Shown: positions 1 through 5,777 of the stretch, piece after piece
Numbering within the stretch: position 1 is the stretch's first letter
Layout: each line of letters begins with the position of its first letter
From: Candidatus Poribacteria bacterium
GTDB lineage: Bacteria > Poribacteria > WGA-4E > WGA-3G
Assembly: GCA_022394775.1 (NCBI GenBank)
Contig: JAGFCB010000107.1
Span: forward strand, 1 to 32,810
DNA: 32,810 bases
Reading direction: 5' to 3'
Position numbers and translations under genes: made by a program
Notes under the pieces: generated by a model
What the model was told of the DNA's origin: nothing
The model's database searches: none
What the model saw: only the letters and a program-made list of their open reading frames with translations

Positions 1-385
1 GGACACGTCCTTCTTCAAGGAGATACCCACTTTGAAACTTCGCAGAACGATACCGGTCTTTGCGTTTGAACTTTGGACGACCGACACGGGGAAAGTCAAA
101 AAAGCGTCCCCAAGCGATATCCAGACGGATAATCACAGCGTCAAGTGTGTCGCGGGGTATCCACGCCCAATGTTTCTTCGTGCGTTCGAGCAACTTCGTC
201 AAATGCGGTTGCAACCGATACCGACCCGCATATTTACCATAGATACCGTAATAGCGGTTTTCCAACTTCAGGAAATGATTATGCACATCACACAAGTCGT
301 CAAGCAGATTGCCAAGACGCTTATTTTTCGGATGTTCGCGTATCTGGTATTTATACGTTCGGCGTGTAAACTTTCGTTTTTTCAT
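1..385 (-). CDS. tnpB: TnpB (IS200/IS605 OrfB), N-terminal part, cut by window edge
   Basis: An open minus-strand frame starts at the ATG at 385 and runs off the left edge without a stop, giving about 128 residues. It begins MKKRKFTRRTYKYQIREHPK and contains a YAGRYRLQPHLTKLLERTKK-like helical segment, then RPKFKRKDRYRSAKF. This matches the N-terminal helical and OB-like part of TnpB, and the PKF-R-K stretch aligns with the same region of the complete TnpB at 3073-4275. TnpB is the RNA-guided RuvC nuclease of IS200/IS605 elements. The RuvC motifs would lie outside the window, so it cannot be said whether the gene is intact. Its upstream region shares the CAATCGCAAGGTT and GGGGTTAAA motifs with the leader of the second tnpB. 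Confidence 0.8.
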   Translation of the reverse strand, partial: MKKRKFTRRTYKYQIREHPKNKRLGNLLDDLCDVHNHFLKLENRYYGIYGKYAGRYRLQPHLTKLLERTKKHWAWIPRDTLDAVIIRLDIAWGRFFDFPRVGRPKFKRKDRYRSAKFQSGYLLEEGRV

Positions 386-570
386 AGTGATTCACAGTTG
401 ACAGGTTTAACCCCGTTCAAGTGGGTTGGCAGACACACAACCTTGCGATTGCGCTTGAACTGTCTGCCACTGTGATACATATATTAAATCATATTTTTTC
501 AAAAAAATGCCTTGGCCTTACACACGAGGGCGGATTTTCCTCCCCCGCTAAAGCAGGGGTTTCCAATCCG
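1..570 (-). mobile_element. IS200/IS605-family tnpB element, left end, partial
   Basis: This is the partial tnpB plus its leader. The leader (386-480) resembles 2995-3060 of the second element. Inside it, GTTCAAG at 415-421 pairs with CTTGAAC at 454-460, and GGCAGAC at 428-434 pairs with GTCTGCC at 462-468. At 531-570 a two-tier hairpin has an outer stem CGGATT/AATCCG and an inner CCCC/GGGG stem around GCTAAAGCA. It is taken as the subterminal hairpin of the element's left end. The outer boundary is an estimate. No tnpA is visible. Confidence 0.6.
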
Positions 571-584
571 TAAACTCTGATGAT

Positions 585-1541
585 TTAGAGGATTGTTAAT
601 TCATCCTCATCACCGCTCTCCTCTAACACTGTTTCCAATTCTTGCGCGACCACGCCGAACGCTTCAGATTGGGGAGATTCTGGATGTCCAGCGACGATCG
701 GCACACCGATGTCGCCCGCAGTGCAGACCTCGGCATCCAGCGGGATCTGTCCTAAGAACGCGACACCGAAGCGTTCGCTCGTATTTTTACCGCCATCTTT
801 CCGAAAGATCTCTGTCTTTTCGTTGCAATGCGGACAGAGAAAGTAGCTCATATTTTCAATGATGCCGAGAATCGGGACACCGAGACGTTCAAACATGGCA
901 ACACCGCGTCGGACATCCGCGAGCGCGACATCTTGCGGTGTCGTAACAATAAGCGCGCCAGTGAGCGGAATCGCCTGCGTTAGAGAGAGCGCGACATCGC
1001 CCGTACCCGGCGGGAGATCAATGATGAGATAATCGAGTTCTCCCCATTCTACATCGCTCAAGAGTTGGCGTATGGAACTGTGTAGCATCGGTCCGCGCCA
1101 GATCATCGCCTGTTCTTCTGGCACCATAAACCCGATTGACATGAGTTTAATATTATGGCGCACGAGTGGGATAAGTTTGCGTTCCGGACTGACCTTCGGT
1201 TGTTCTTGGATGCCCATCATCGTCGGGATACTGGGACCGTAAGCATCAGCGTCCATCAAGCCAACCGCGCCGCCCGCATTTGCTAAGGAGATCGCGAGAT
1301 TGGTGGCGACAGTAGATTTTCCAACGCCACCTTTTCCACTGGCGACCGCGATTTTATATTTGATATTCGGTAGTGTTATATTTTGTGGTTGCTGCTGTTG
1401 TGGTTGTGGCGGTGCCTGTCGTTGGGGTTGTTTCCCAGAAATTTGTGAACCGCTGATTACCTTTAAGTCGGGGTGTCCCTTTGTCTCTGAGCCTGACTCG
1501 GACTTAGGTTTTTTGTCGTCGCCTTTTTTAAGAAATCGCAT
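585..1541 (-). CDS. mrp: Mrp/ApbC-family Fe-S cluster carrier ATPase
   Basis: 318 residues. The protein is a MinD/ParA-like P-loop ATPase of the Mrp/ApbC/NBP35 family, cytosolic, that binds and transfers Fe-S clusters. Visible motifs are the deviant Walker A GKGGVGKST at residues 69-77, LMDADAYGPSIP just after it, DLPPGTGD at 175-182, and the cluster-binding CPHC pair (C236, C239). The usual N-terminal MIP18/DUF59 domain is absent. Residues 1-58 are a charged then Pro/Gln-rich tail (QAPPQPQQQQPQ), so this is the short form. The ATG at 1541 is preceded by AGGAGAG at good spacing. A 154-bp miniature element begins 23 bp upstream of the start, so the gene's promoter must lie in or beyond it. Family assignment is firm; the client proteins are unknown. 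Confidence 0.93.
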   Translation of the reverse strand: MRFLKKGDDKKPKSESGSETKGHPDLKVISGSQISGKQPQRQAPPQPQQQQPQNITLPNIKYKIAVASGKGGVGKSTVATNLAISLANAGGAVGLMDADAYGPSIPTMMGIQEQPKVSPERKLIPLVRHNIKLMSIGFMVPEEQAMIWRGPMLHSSIRQLLSDVEWGELDYLIIDLPPGTGDVALSLTQAIPLTGALIVTTPQDVALADVRRGVAMFERLGVPILGIIENMSYFLCPHCNEKTEIFRKDGGKNTSERFGVAFLGQIPLDAEVCTAGDIGVPIVAGHPESPQSEAFGVVAQELETVLEESGDEDELTIL

Positions 1542-1564
1542 ATTTGCTCTCCTGTGGTCTATTT

Positions 1565-1718
1565 AACCCAAGTTGCTACTAACAGATTTTGAACGTTTCA
1601 ATGAAGTTTTCAACCTCTTTCCCCACCCCAGAGGGGTGACATATCTATAGAAACAGTATATCCGACCTCTTGCACTCCAGCGGAGTGCTATGTGCATAAA
1701 AAGGTGGCAACTTGCGTT
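1565..1718 (-). repeat. Miniature inverted-repeat element, family A copy 1 (154 bp)
   Basis: Terminal inverted repeats are AACCCAAGTTGCTAC at 1565-1579 and the complement of AACGCAAGTTGCCAC at 1704-1718 (13 of 15 match). The inner palindromes are CACCCCAGAGGGGTG and GCACTCCAGCGGAGTGC, with TCTATAGA between. It is the inverted counterpart of 17916-18069 and has exactly the same length; the outer arms are nearly identical and the middle is diverged. No open frame is present. It sits between mrp and the thuA promoter region. Confidence 0.8.
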
Positions 1719-1776
1719 ATTGATAGAATGGTGGTCAGTTTCAGTCACCAAATGTTACGGCATTCCAGAAAATAGT

Positions 1777-1806
1777 TTAACATTTTTTTGGATAATTTTG
1801 TATAAT
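1777..1806 (+). promoter_or_regulatory. Sigma-70-type promoter upstream of thuA-like gene
   Basis: TTAACA at 1777-1782 is followed, after 18 nt, by a perfect TATAAT at 1801-1806. Transcription would start near 1813. The next gene is at 2073, leaving a leader of about 260 nt that carries an AT-rich palindrome and a miniature element. The promoter may therefore predate the insertion. Confidence 0.5.
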
Positions 1807-1880
1807 ACGTTCAAGACGCACATAAGTCAACACAATTGTAGAGGAAGTTTCCTATCTCGTGGAATAAAACGTCCGGTAAT

Positions 1881-1911
1881 TATAGACTTTAAAGTATATT
1901 TAAAGTCTATA
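1881..1911. repeat. AT-rich perfect inverted repeat
   Basis: TATAGACTTTAAA at 1881-1893 and its exact complement at 1899-1911 flank a 5-nt spacer (GTATA). The right arm ends on the first base of the family B element. It could be an operator-like site, or a hairpin in the thuA leader. There is no U-tract to make it a terminator. Confidence 0.7.
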
Positions 1912-2044
1912 GGACTTACGCAAATTTAGCACGCGATAGTAGTTTTTTTAGTTTTAAACCCCCTAAATTCCCCTTATCAGGGGGACTTTAAGAGGAGTAC
2001 GTAAGTCCTAAGTAAGGGGACTTTAAGAGGAATGCGTAAGTCCT
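1911..2044. repeat. Miniature inverted-repeat element, family B copy 1
   Basis: AGGACTTACGCA at 1911 and TGCGTAAGTCCT ending at 2044 are perfect terminal inverted repeats. The core holds a CCCCTTATCAGGGGG palindrome. The right end is duplicated in tandem: a unit of about 35 bp (GGGGACTTTAAGAGG, then the terminal repeat, then AAGTA) occurs at about 1981-2014 and again at about 2016-2049. It ends 28 bp before the thuA start codon. Confidence 0.75.
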
Positions 2045-2072
2045 AAGTACAAATAGGCTAAAAGGAGTTTTT

Positions 2073-2738
2073 ATGAATATTCTGATGTTAAGACATTCTG
2101 CTGGATTTGAACATAGCTACCTACCCGATGCGGAAGTTGCGCTGAAACAAATTGGCGCAGCAAACGGTTGGAACGTCACGACAACACACCGATGTGACCG
2201 TATTACTGCTGAAAATCTCGAAAAACAGGACATCGTCGCGTTCGCAACGACAGGCAATCTGCCGTTTGATGACGCTCAGAAAGAGGCGTTGTTGAGTTTC
2301 GTCCGCAACGGAAAAGCGTTCTTTGGCATCCATAACGCAACGGACACCTGCTACGACTGGCCCGAATACGGCGAAATGCTCGGCGGTTACTTCGCTGGAC
2401 ACCCGTGGCACGAAGAGGTGAACGTCATCGTTGAGGATACCGACCACCCAGCGACCCGTATGTTGGGCAGTAGTTTCAAGGTCGTTGATGAAATCTATAC
2501 CTTCAAAGAGTGGGATCGCTCCAAAACGCGGGTGCTGATGCGTTTAGATAACGATTCTATTGATGTCTCCCGCGGCAATCGCGAAGACCATGATTACGCC
2601 CTCGGCTGGTGCCATACTTATGGACAGGGACGCGTAATGTACACCGCACTGGGTCACCCTGACGCGCTTTGGAATGAAAAATGGTTCCATGAACACATCA
2701 CTGGGTGCATCAAATGGGCAGGCGGATTGGAAGATTAA
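2073..2738 (+). CDS. ThuA-like domain protein (trehalose utilisation family)
   Basis: 221 residues, matching a single ThuA domain, which has a class I glutamine-amidotransferase-like fold. Recognisable pieces are MNILMLRHSAGFEHSYLPD at the N-terminus, DIVAFATTGNLPFDDAQKEALLSFVRNG, the GKAFFGIHNATDT block, YGEMLGGYFAGHPWHE, and GRVMYTALGHPDALWNE near the end. In sugar catabolic loci ThuA proteins accompany Gfo/Idh/MocA dehydrogenases; the precise reaction for this member cannot be read from sequence. The start at 2073 has AAAGGAG 7 nt upstream. There is no signal peptide, so it is cytosolic. The gene is closely bracketed by two family B miniature elements (28 bp before, 17 bp after). A Gfo/Idh gene lies convergently beyond the tnpB element, and the two may once have been adjacent partners. 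Confidence 0.85.
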   Translation: MNILMLRHSAGFEHSYLPDAEVALKQIGAANGWNVTTTHRCDRITAENLEKQDIVAFATTGNLPFDDAQKEALLSFVRNGKAFFGIHNATDTCYDWPEYGEMLGGYFAGHPWHEEVNVIVEDTDHPATRMLGSSFKVVDEIYTFKEWDRSKTRVLMRLDNDSIDVSRGNREDHDYALGWCHTYGQGRVMYTALGHPDALWNEKWFHEHITGCIKWAGGLED

Positions 2739-2755
2739 CTATCTCCAATTTAGGT

Positions 2756-2845
2756 AGGACTTATGCATTCCCCTTTGCAGGCGGGGTTTTAAACCCCGCC
2801 TGCAGTGCGTGATAGGTCAGTGATTATGGAAAACGCGTAAGTCCT
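2756..2845. repeat. Miniature inverted-repeat element, family B copy 2 (90 bp)
   Basis: AGGACTTATGCA at 2756 pairs with CGCGTAAGTCCT ending at 2845. The core is a 27-bp near-perfect palindrome at 2777-2803 (GCAGGCGGGGTTT, one base, then its complement). It lies just after the thuA stop, so on transcription the palindrome could fold and act as a 3' end hairpin. Confidence 0.75.
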
Positions 2846-3072
2846 GTTTATCAAAATCTCCGAGTCTAAAACTCCCATGCTTTAGCAGGGAGATACAGAC
2901 TCGCTTTAGTGAATTAGACCATGAGTCTCTATTGAAAAAAGACTTGAACTTCGGTCTAAAATATTGTAGACTTGACGTATCAAGTTGGCAGACATAATCA
3001 GCGTAATCGCAAGGTTACGTGTCGGTTTCCTACCCACTTCAATGGGGTTAAAGACTTGAGACTTGATAGACC

Positions 3073-4275
3073 ATGTATTCTACAGTTTACAAACTTTTTC
3101 GTGCGCCTCGGAATCGTAACTTGAAACGATTGACGTGGATCGCACACGATATTTGGAACTACTTTCTTGGGTGGCAACGCACGCGCTATGCGCTCGGCTT
3201 GCCATATATGTCGTATAACGAGATGTCTGCTCAGTTCACGATATTGCGTAATGCTCACTGTGAAGTATTCGCACATTGGCGTGAGTTAGACTCTTGGGCG
3301 GCACGTCAGATATTGCGGCGTCTTGATATGGCTTATGACCGATTCTTCAAGAAAAAGGCGAAGCGTCCGCCAAAGTTCCGTTCCTGGCGAAAACCGTACT
3401 CATTTACGATGTCGCCCTCTGGCTACGGTTTCTATGGTAATAAGGTTCGGATACACAAGAAACATTATCGCTTTAACCTGAGTCGCCCGATCCTGGGTCG
3501 TATCAAAACCGTCACGATCAAAGAAGATAGTCTCGGAGACTTCTATATGTCCGTCGTAACAGACCACAGTGTTTCCGAAGTCCCACCCAAGACGGGTAAA
3601 GCTGCAGGGTTTGACTTCGGTATCAAAACATTGTTCACTTGTTCGGACGGAACACTCTATGAATCTCCGGAATTCTATAAAATCTCTATGGAGGATCTAT
3701 GCGTTGCCCAACGCGAACATGCACGAAAAGTCCAAGGTAGCCATAATCGTGAACGTTCCCGAAAAGAGGTGGCGCGTGTTCATCGTAAAATCAAGCGTCA
3801 GCGCGAGGATCACCATTGGAAACTATCTAAGCGTTTTGTTCATAAATACGATGCGCTCTACTTTGAAACACTGACGTTTGAAGGTATGAAACGCCTCTGG
3901 GGACGCAAAGTCTCTGATATTGCCCCGCATGCGTTTCACCAAAAGTTGAAACACCAAGCCAATAAGCACAGCAAGCAAGTCGACTACATTGATAGATTTG
4001 AAGCAACAACAAAGACGTGTAGCCACTGTGGACAACCACAAATGCTAATAGACTTGTCCGTTCGGGAATGGCGGTGTCCGAGTTGTAAAACACACCACCA
4101 TAGAGACGTAAACGCTGCGATAAATATTCTTAAGGTTGGGGCATCAACCTTTGGCTTAGAGGGTGTCAGACTTGCGATTGCGAGCGGCCCTCGTAGACTT
4201 CAACCGAAGTCGGAACCCCACAATCCGCACCAGAAAGCATGGGATTCACACGTTCAAGAATCCCCCTTGCTTTAG
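3073..4275 (+). CDS. tnpB: TnpB, RNA-guided RuvC nuclease of an IS200/IS605 element
   Basis: 400 residues, full length for TnpB. The N-terminal helical domain (about 1-90) is followed by the PPKFRSWRKPYSF region. RuvC-I is GFDFGIKT with D181; RuvC-II is YFETLTFEGM with E275; the zinc ribbon is C326-x2-C329 and C345-x2-C348; RuvC-III is HRDVNAAINI with D355. All catalytic and zinc residues are therefore present. The C-terminal 45 residues (ASGPRRLQPKSEPHN onward) are encoded by sequence that also forms the right end and probably the guide RNA scaffold, and the TAG stop lies in the loop of the right-end hairpin. The ATG at 3073 has only a weak ribosome-binding site. Known TnpB proteins cut DNA next to a short target-adjacent motif and help the element persist. 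The guide would be the sequence just after 4292. Confidence 0.93.
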   Translation: MYSTVYKLFRAPRNRNLKRLTWIAHDIWNYFLGWQRTRYALGLPYMSYNEMSAQFTILRNAHCEVFAHWRELDSWAARQILRRLDMAYDRFFKKKAKRPPKFRSWRKPYSFTMSPSGYGFYGNKVRIHKKHYRFNLSRPILGRIKTVTIKEDSLGDFYMSVVTDHSVSEVPPKTGKAAGFDFGIKTLFTCSDGTLYESPEFYKISMEDLCVAQREHARKVQGSHNRERSRKEVARVHRKIKRQREDHHWKLSKRFVHKYDALYFETLTFEGMKRLWGRKVSDIAPHAFHQKLKHQANKHSKQVDYIDRFEATTKTCSHCGQPQMLIDLSVREWRCPSCKTHHHRDVNAAINILKVGASTFGLEGVRLAIASGPRRLQPKSEPHNPHQKAWDSHVQESPLL

Positions 4276-4292
4276 CTGGGGGAGTATGTCAA
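4150..4292 (+). ncRNA. Predicted omega RNA (reRNA) scaffold of TnpB
   Basis: The 3' part of tnpB and the right end contain the elements expected of a TnpB guide RNA. A GAAGTCGGAACCCCACAATC segment (from about 4206) is followed by an imperfect hairpin and then the terminal CCCCC/GGGGG hairpin and TCAA. In studied TnpB systems the guide is the flanking DNA directly after this end, here beginning ATAACGCCTGTGG, which is the 3' coding part of the convergent Gfo/Idh gene. The 5' boundary is a guess. Confidence 0.5.
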
Positions 4293-5284
4293 ATAACGCC
4301 TGTGGCGCGGAGCAGTGTTTCCTGCACAAGCAATTCGTGGGACACCGGACGATCAGGGGGTTGGTCTCCTGCAATCGTTGCTAAAAACGCATCGAGCTCA
4401 AGTTCATAGGTGCGTTGACGGCTCTCACCGTCTATCTCAACAACCTGTTCACCTTCCGAATATCCATCCTTCGCCGTATTCAAACAGAGACGGATCTTCA
4501 ATCCCGGCTCAAAAGGCTCAACGATGATAGCACTCCCTTCACTTCCATAGACTTCAAACCTACGGGCAACGGGTCTCGGTTCCAAAGCAGAAATCGTGAT
4601 AAATGCCATCGCCTTTTCAAATTCGTAGACGGTAAGGGTGTTATCTTTGAAAGGTTCGAGCGAACCGCCATCGTTTCGGAGGAAAGAGGTGACTTTCTCT
4701 GGTCGTCCGAGGAGCCAGACGACTTGATCGAGAACATGTCCGCCCAAATCAAAAAAGGTTCCGCCGATGTGTTCGCTCGGACGCGTGCGTGACTCAAGAG
4801 AGATGTTGGTTGACATGTGGGCGCGAACTGAAAAGACATTGCCTAAAAAGCCGGAGTGCACCCATTCGGCAACCTGCTTAAACGATGAATGATACCGGAG
4901 CATATACCCCATCTGTACGTGTAAGGATTTCTCCTGCGCGGTATTGATGACGCGTTGCCACTGTTCCCAGTTCTCGCCTGCGGGTTTGTCGTACCAGACG
5001 TGTTTTCCAGCGTTCACAATCTGCTCGGTCTGATCCAAACTTTCGGCGTTGTTTCCCTCTGAAGCAATCGCGACGATAGTATCATCGCTGAGCATCTCCT
5101 CAACATCGTCATACCAGTGGACATCGGCAAATGCGCCGCCATCCGTCTGACGTTTTTCGCGCTGTTGTGCATCAGGTTCAAACACGCCTGCGACTTCAAC
5201 ATCGGGATTAACAAGCATCGCTTGCATTTTACCGCGTGCGTGTCCGTGCTTCGTTCCGTATTGTGCCATCCGTACTTTCGCCAT
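4289..5284 (-). CDS. Gfo/Idh/MocA-family oxidoreductase, C-terminus truncated by IS
   Basis: 331 residues. The N-terminal Rossmann half begins KVRMAQYGTKHGHARGKMQAM and includes VAIASEGNNAESL and KHVWYDKPAGENWEQW, where the family's EKP motif is YDKP. The C-terminal half has the GGTFFDLGGHVLDQVVWLLG motif at about 175-194. Such proteins are NAD(P)-dependent sugar or inositol dehydrogenases, cytosolic. The ATG at 5284 has GGGGAG upstream and a strong promoter at 5332-5359. The last codons read GVI, and the TGA stop (4289-4291) is made by the terminal TCAA of the tnpB element. The native end was therefore probably cut off by the insertion, though the loss looks short because the main domains are complete. 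The substrate is unknown. Confidence 0.88.
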   Translation of the reverse strand: MAKVRMAQYGTKHGHARGKMQAMLVNPDVEVAGVFEPDAQQREKRQTDGGAFADVHWYDDVEEMLSDDTIVAIASEGNNAESLDQTEQIVNAGKHVWYDKPAGENWEQWQRVINTAQEKSLHVQMGYMLRYHSSFKQVAEWVHSGFLGNVFSVRAHMSTNISLESRTRPSEHIGGTFFDLGGHVLDQVVWLLGRPEKVTSFLRNDGGSLEPFKDNTLTVYEFEKAMAFITISALEPRPVARRFEVYGSEGSAIIVEPFEPGLKIRLCLNTAKDGYSEGEQVVEIDGESRQRTYELELDAFLATIAGDQPPDRPVSHELLVQETLLRATGVI

Positions 5285-5331
5285 ATTTTATCTCCCCAAA
5301 TCCAAGGTTGGTAATGTGGTGTTATATGGCT

Positions 5332-5359
5332 ATTATATGGACACGCAATTGGATGTCAA
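5332..5359 (-). promoter_or_regulatory. Consensus sigma-70 promoter for the Gfo/Idh gene
   Basis: On the minus strand, a perfect TTGACA (5354-5359), a 16-nt spacer and a perfect TATAAT (5332-5337) lie about 48 nt upstream of the ATG at 5284. Transcription would start near 5325, giving a leader of about 40 nt that includes the GGGGAG ribosome-binding site. Confidence 0.8.
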
Positions 5360-5381
5360 GGAAATATTTAGTTTTCCGTCG

Positions 5382-5777
5382 TCAATTTTCAGTTAGTTGA
5401 AAGCGGAACACACCGTTTTGCTGAGTGCCGATGTAGAAGGTCCGACTATCAATGGCAAATGCAGTTGCTGTGTGCGGTAGCTCTGCGGTGATCCGTTTCC
5501 ACGCGTTGGTTTGGGTATCCGCCGCATAGATCCCACTATCACAGACACCGTAAGCAAGGACACCATCAACCACAATCCTGTCCATAATCAGCCTATTGCC
5601 ATCAACATCGGTAACGACTTCCCAAGTCTCACCATCGCGTGAACGTATAACTCCCATGTCCGTTGAGACATAGACGGTTTTCCCTGCGAAACGTATCTCT
5701 TTGAAGTATCCAAATGGAAAGGGGAGGCTCTCGGTGACATCAGTCCAAGTATCGCCGCTATCAAGCGACAGGAAAAG
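5382..5777 (-). pseudogene. Detached C-terminal part of the sigma/propeller protein
   Basis: This is the same reading frame as the 5778-8288 gene, continuing for 131 codons past its TAA to a TAG at 5382-5384. It encodes more Asp-box propeller sequence: LFLSLDSGDTWTDVTE, then VYVSTDMGVIRSRDGETWEVV, then a final blade ending QNGVFRFQLTEN. The frame contains no other stop. The first internal ATG is at 5657, with no convincing ribosome-binding site, so independent translation is unlikely. It is best read as the tail of a protein of about 968 codons that was split by a single nonsense change. Confidence 0.8.

Larger units (their letters stand above)
2861..4292 (+). mobile_element. IS200/IS605-family tnpB-only element
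   Basis: The left-end hairpin region (2861-2903) has an outer stem CGAGTCT/AGACTCG and an inner stem CTCCC/GGGAG around ATGCTTTAGCA. It is followed by a leader shared with the partial element at 1-570, then an intact tnpB. The right end is the hairpin CCCCC-TTGCTTTAGCT-GGGGG (4262-4282) closing with GTATGTCAA at 4284-4292. TnpB elements of this group typically end in such a hairpin plus TCAA, with the tnpB stop inside the hairpin, as here. No tnpA is present, so movement would need a transposase in trans. The left boundary is an estimate. No target duplication is expected for this family. Confidence 0.75.

Noticed and set aside
32..475. 147-codon plus-strand open frame
   Set aside because: It lies antisense to the tnpB N-terminus and its leader; the minus frame has clear TnpB sequence.
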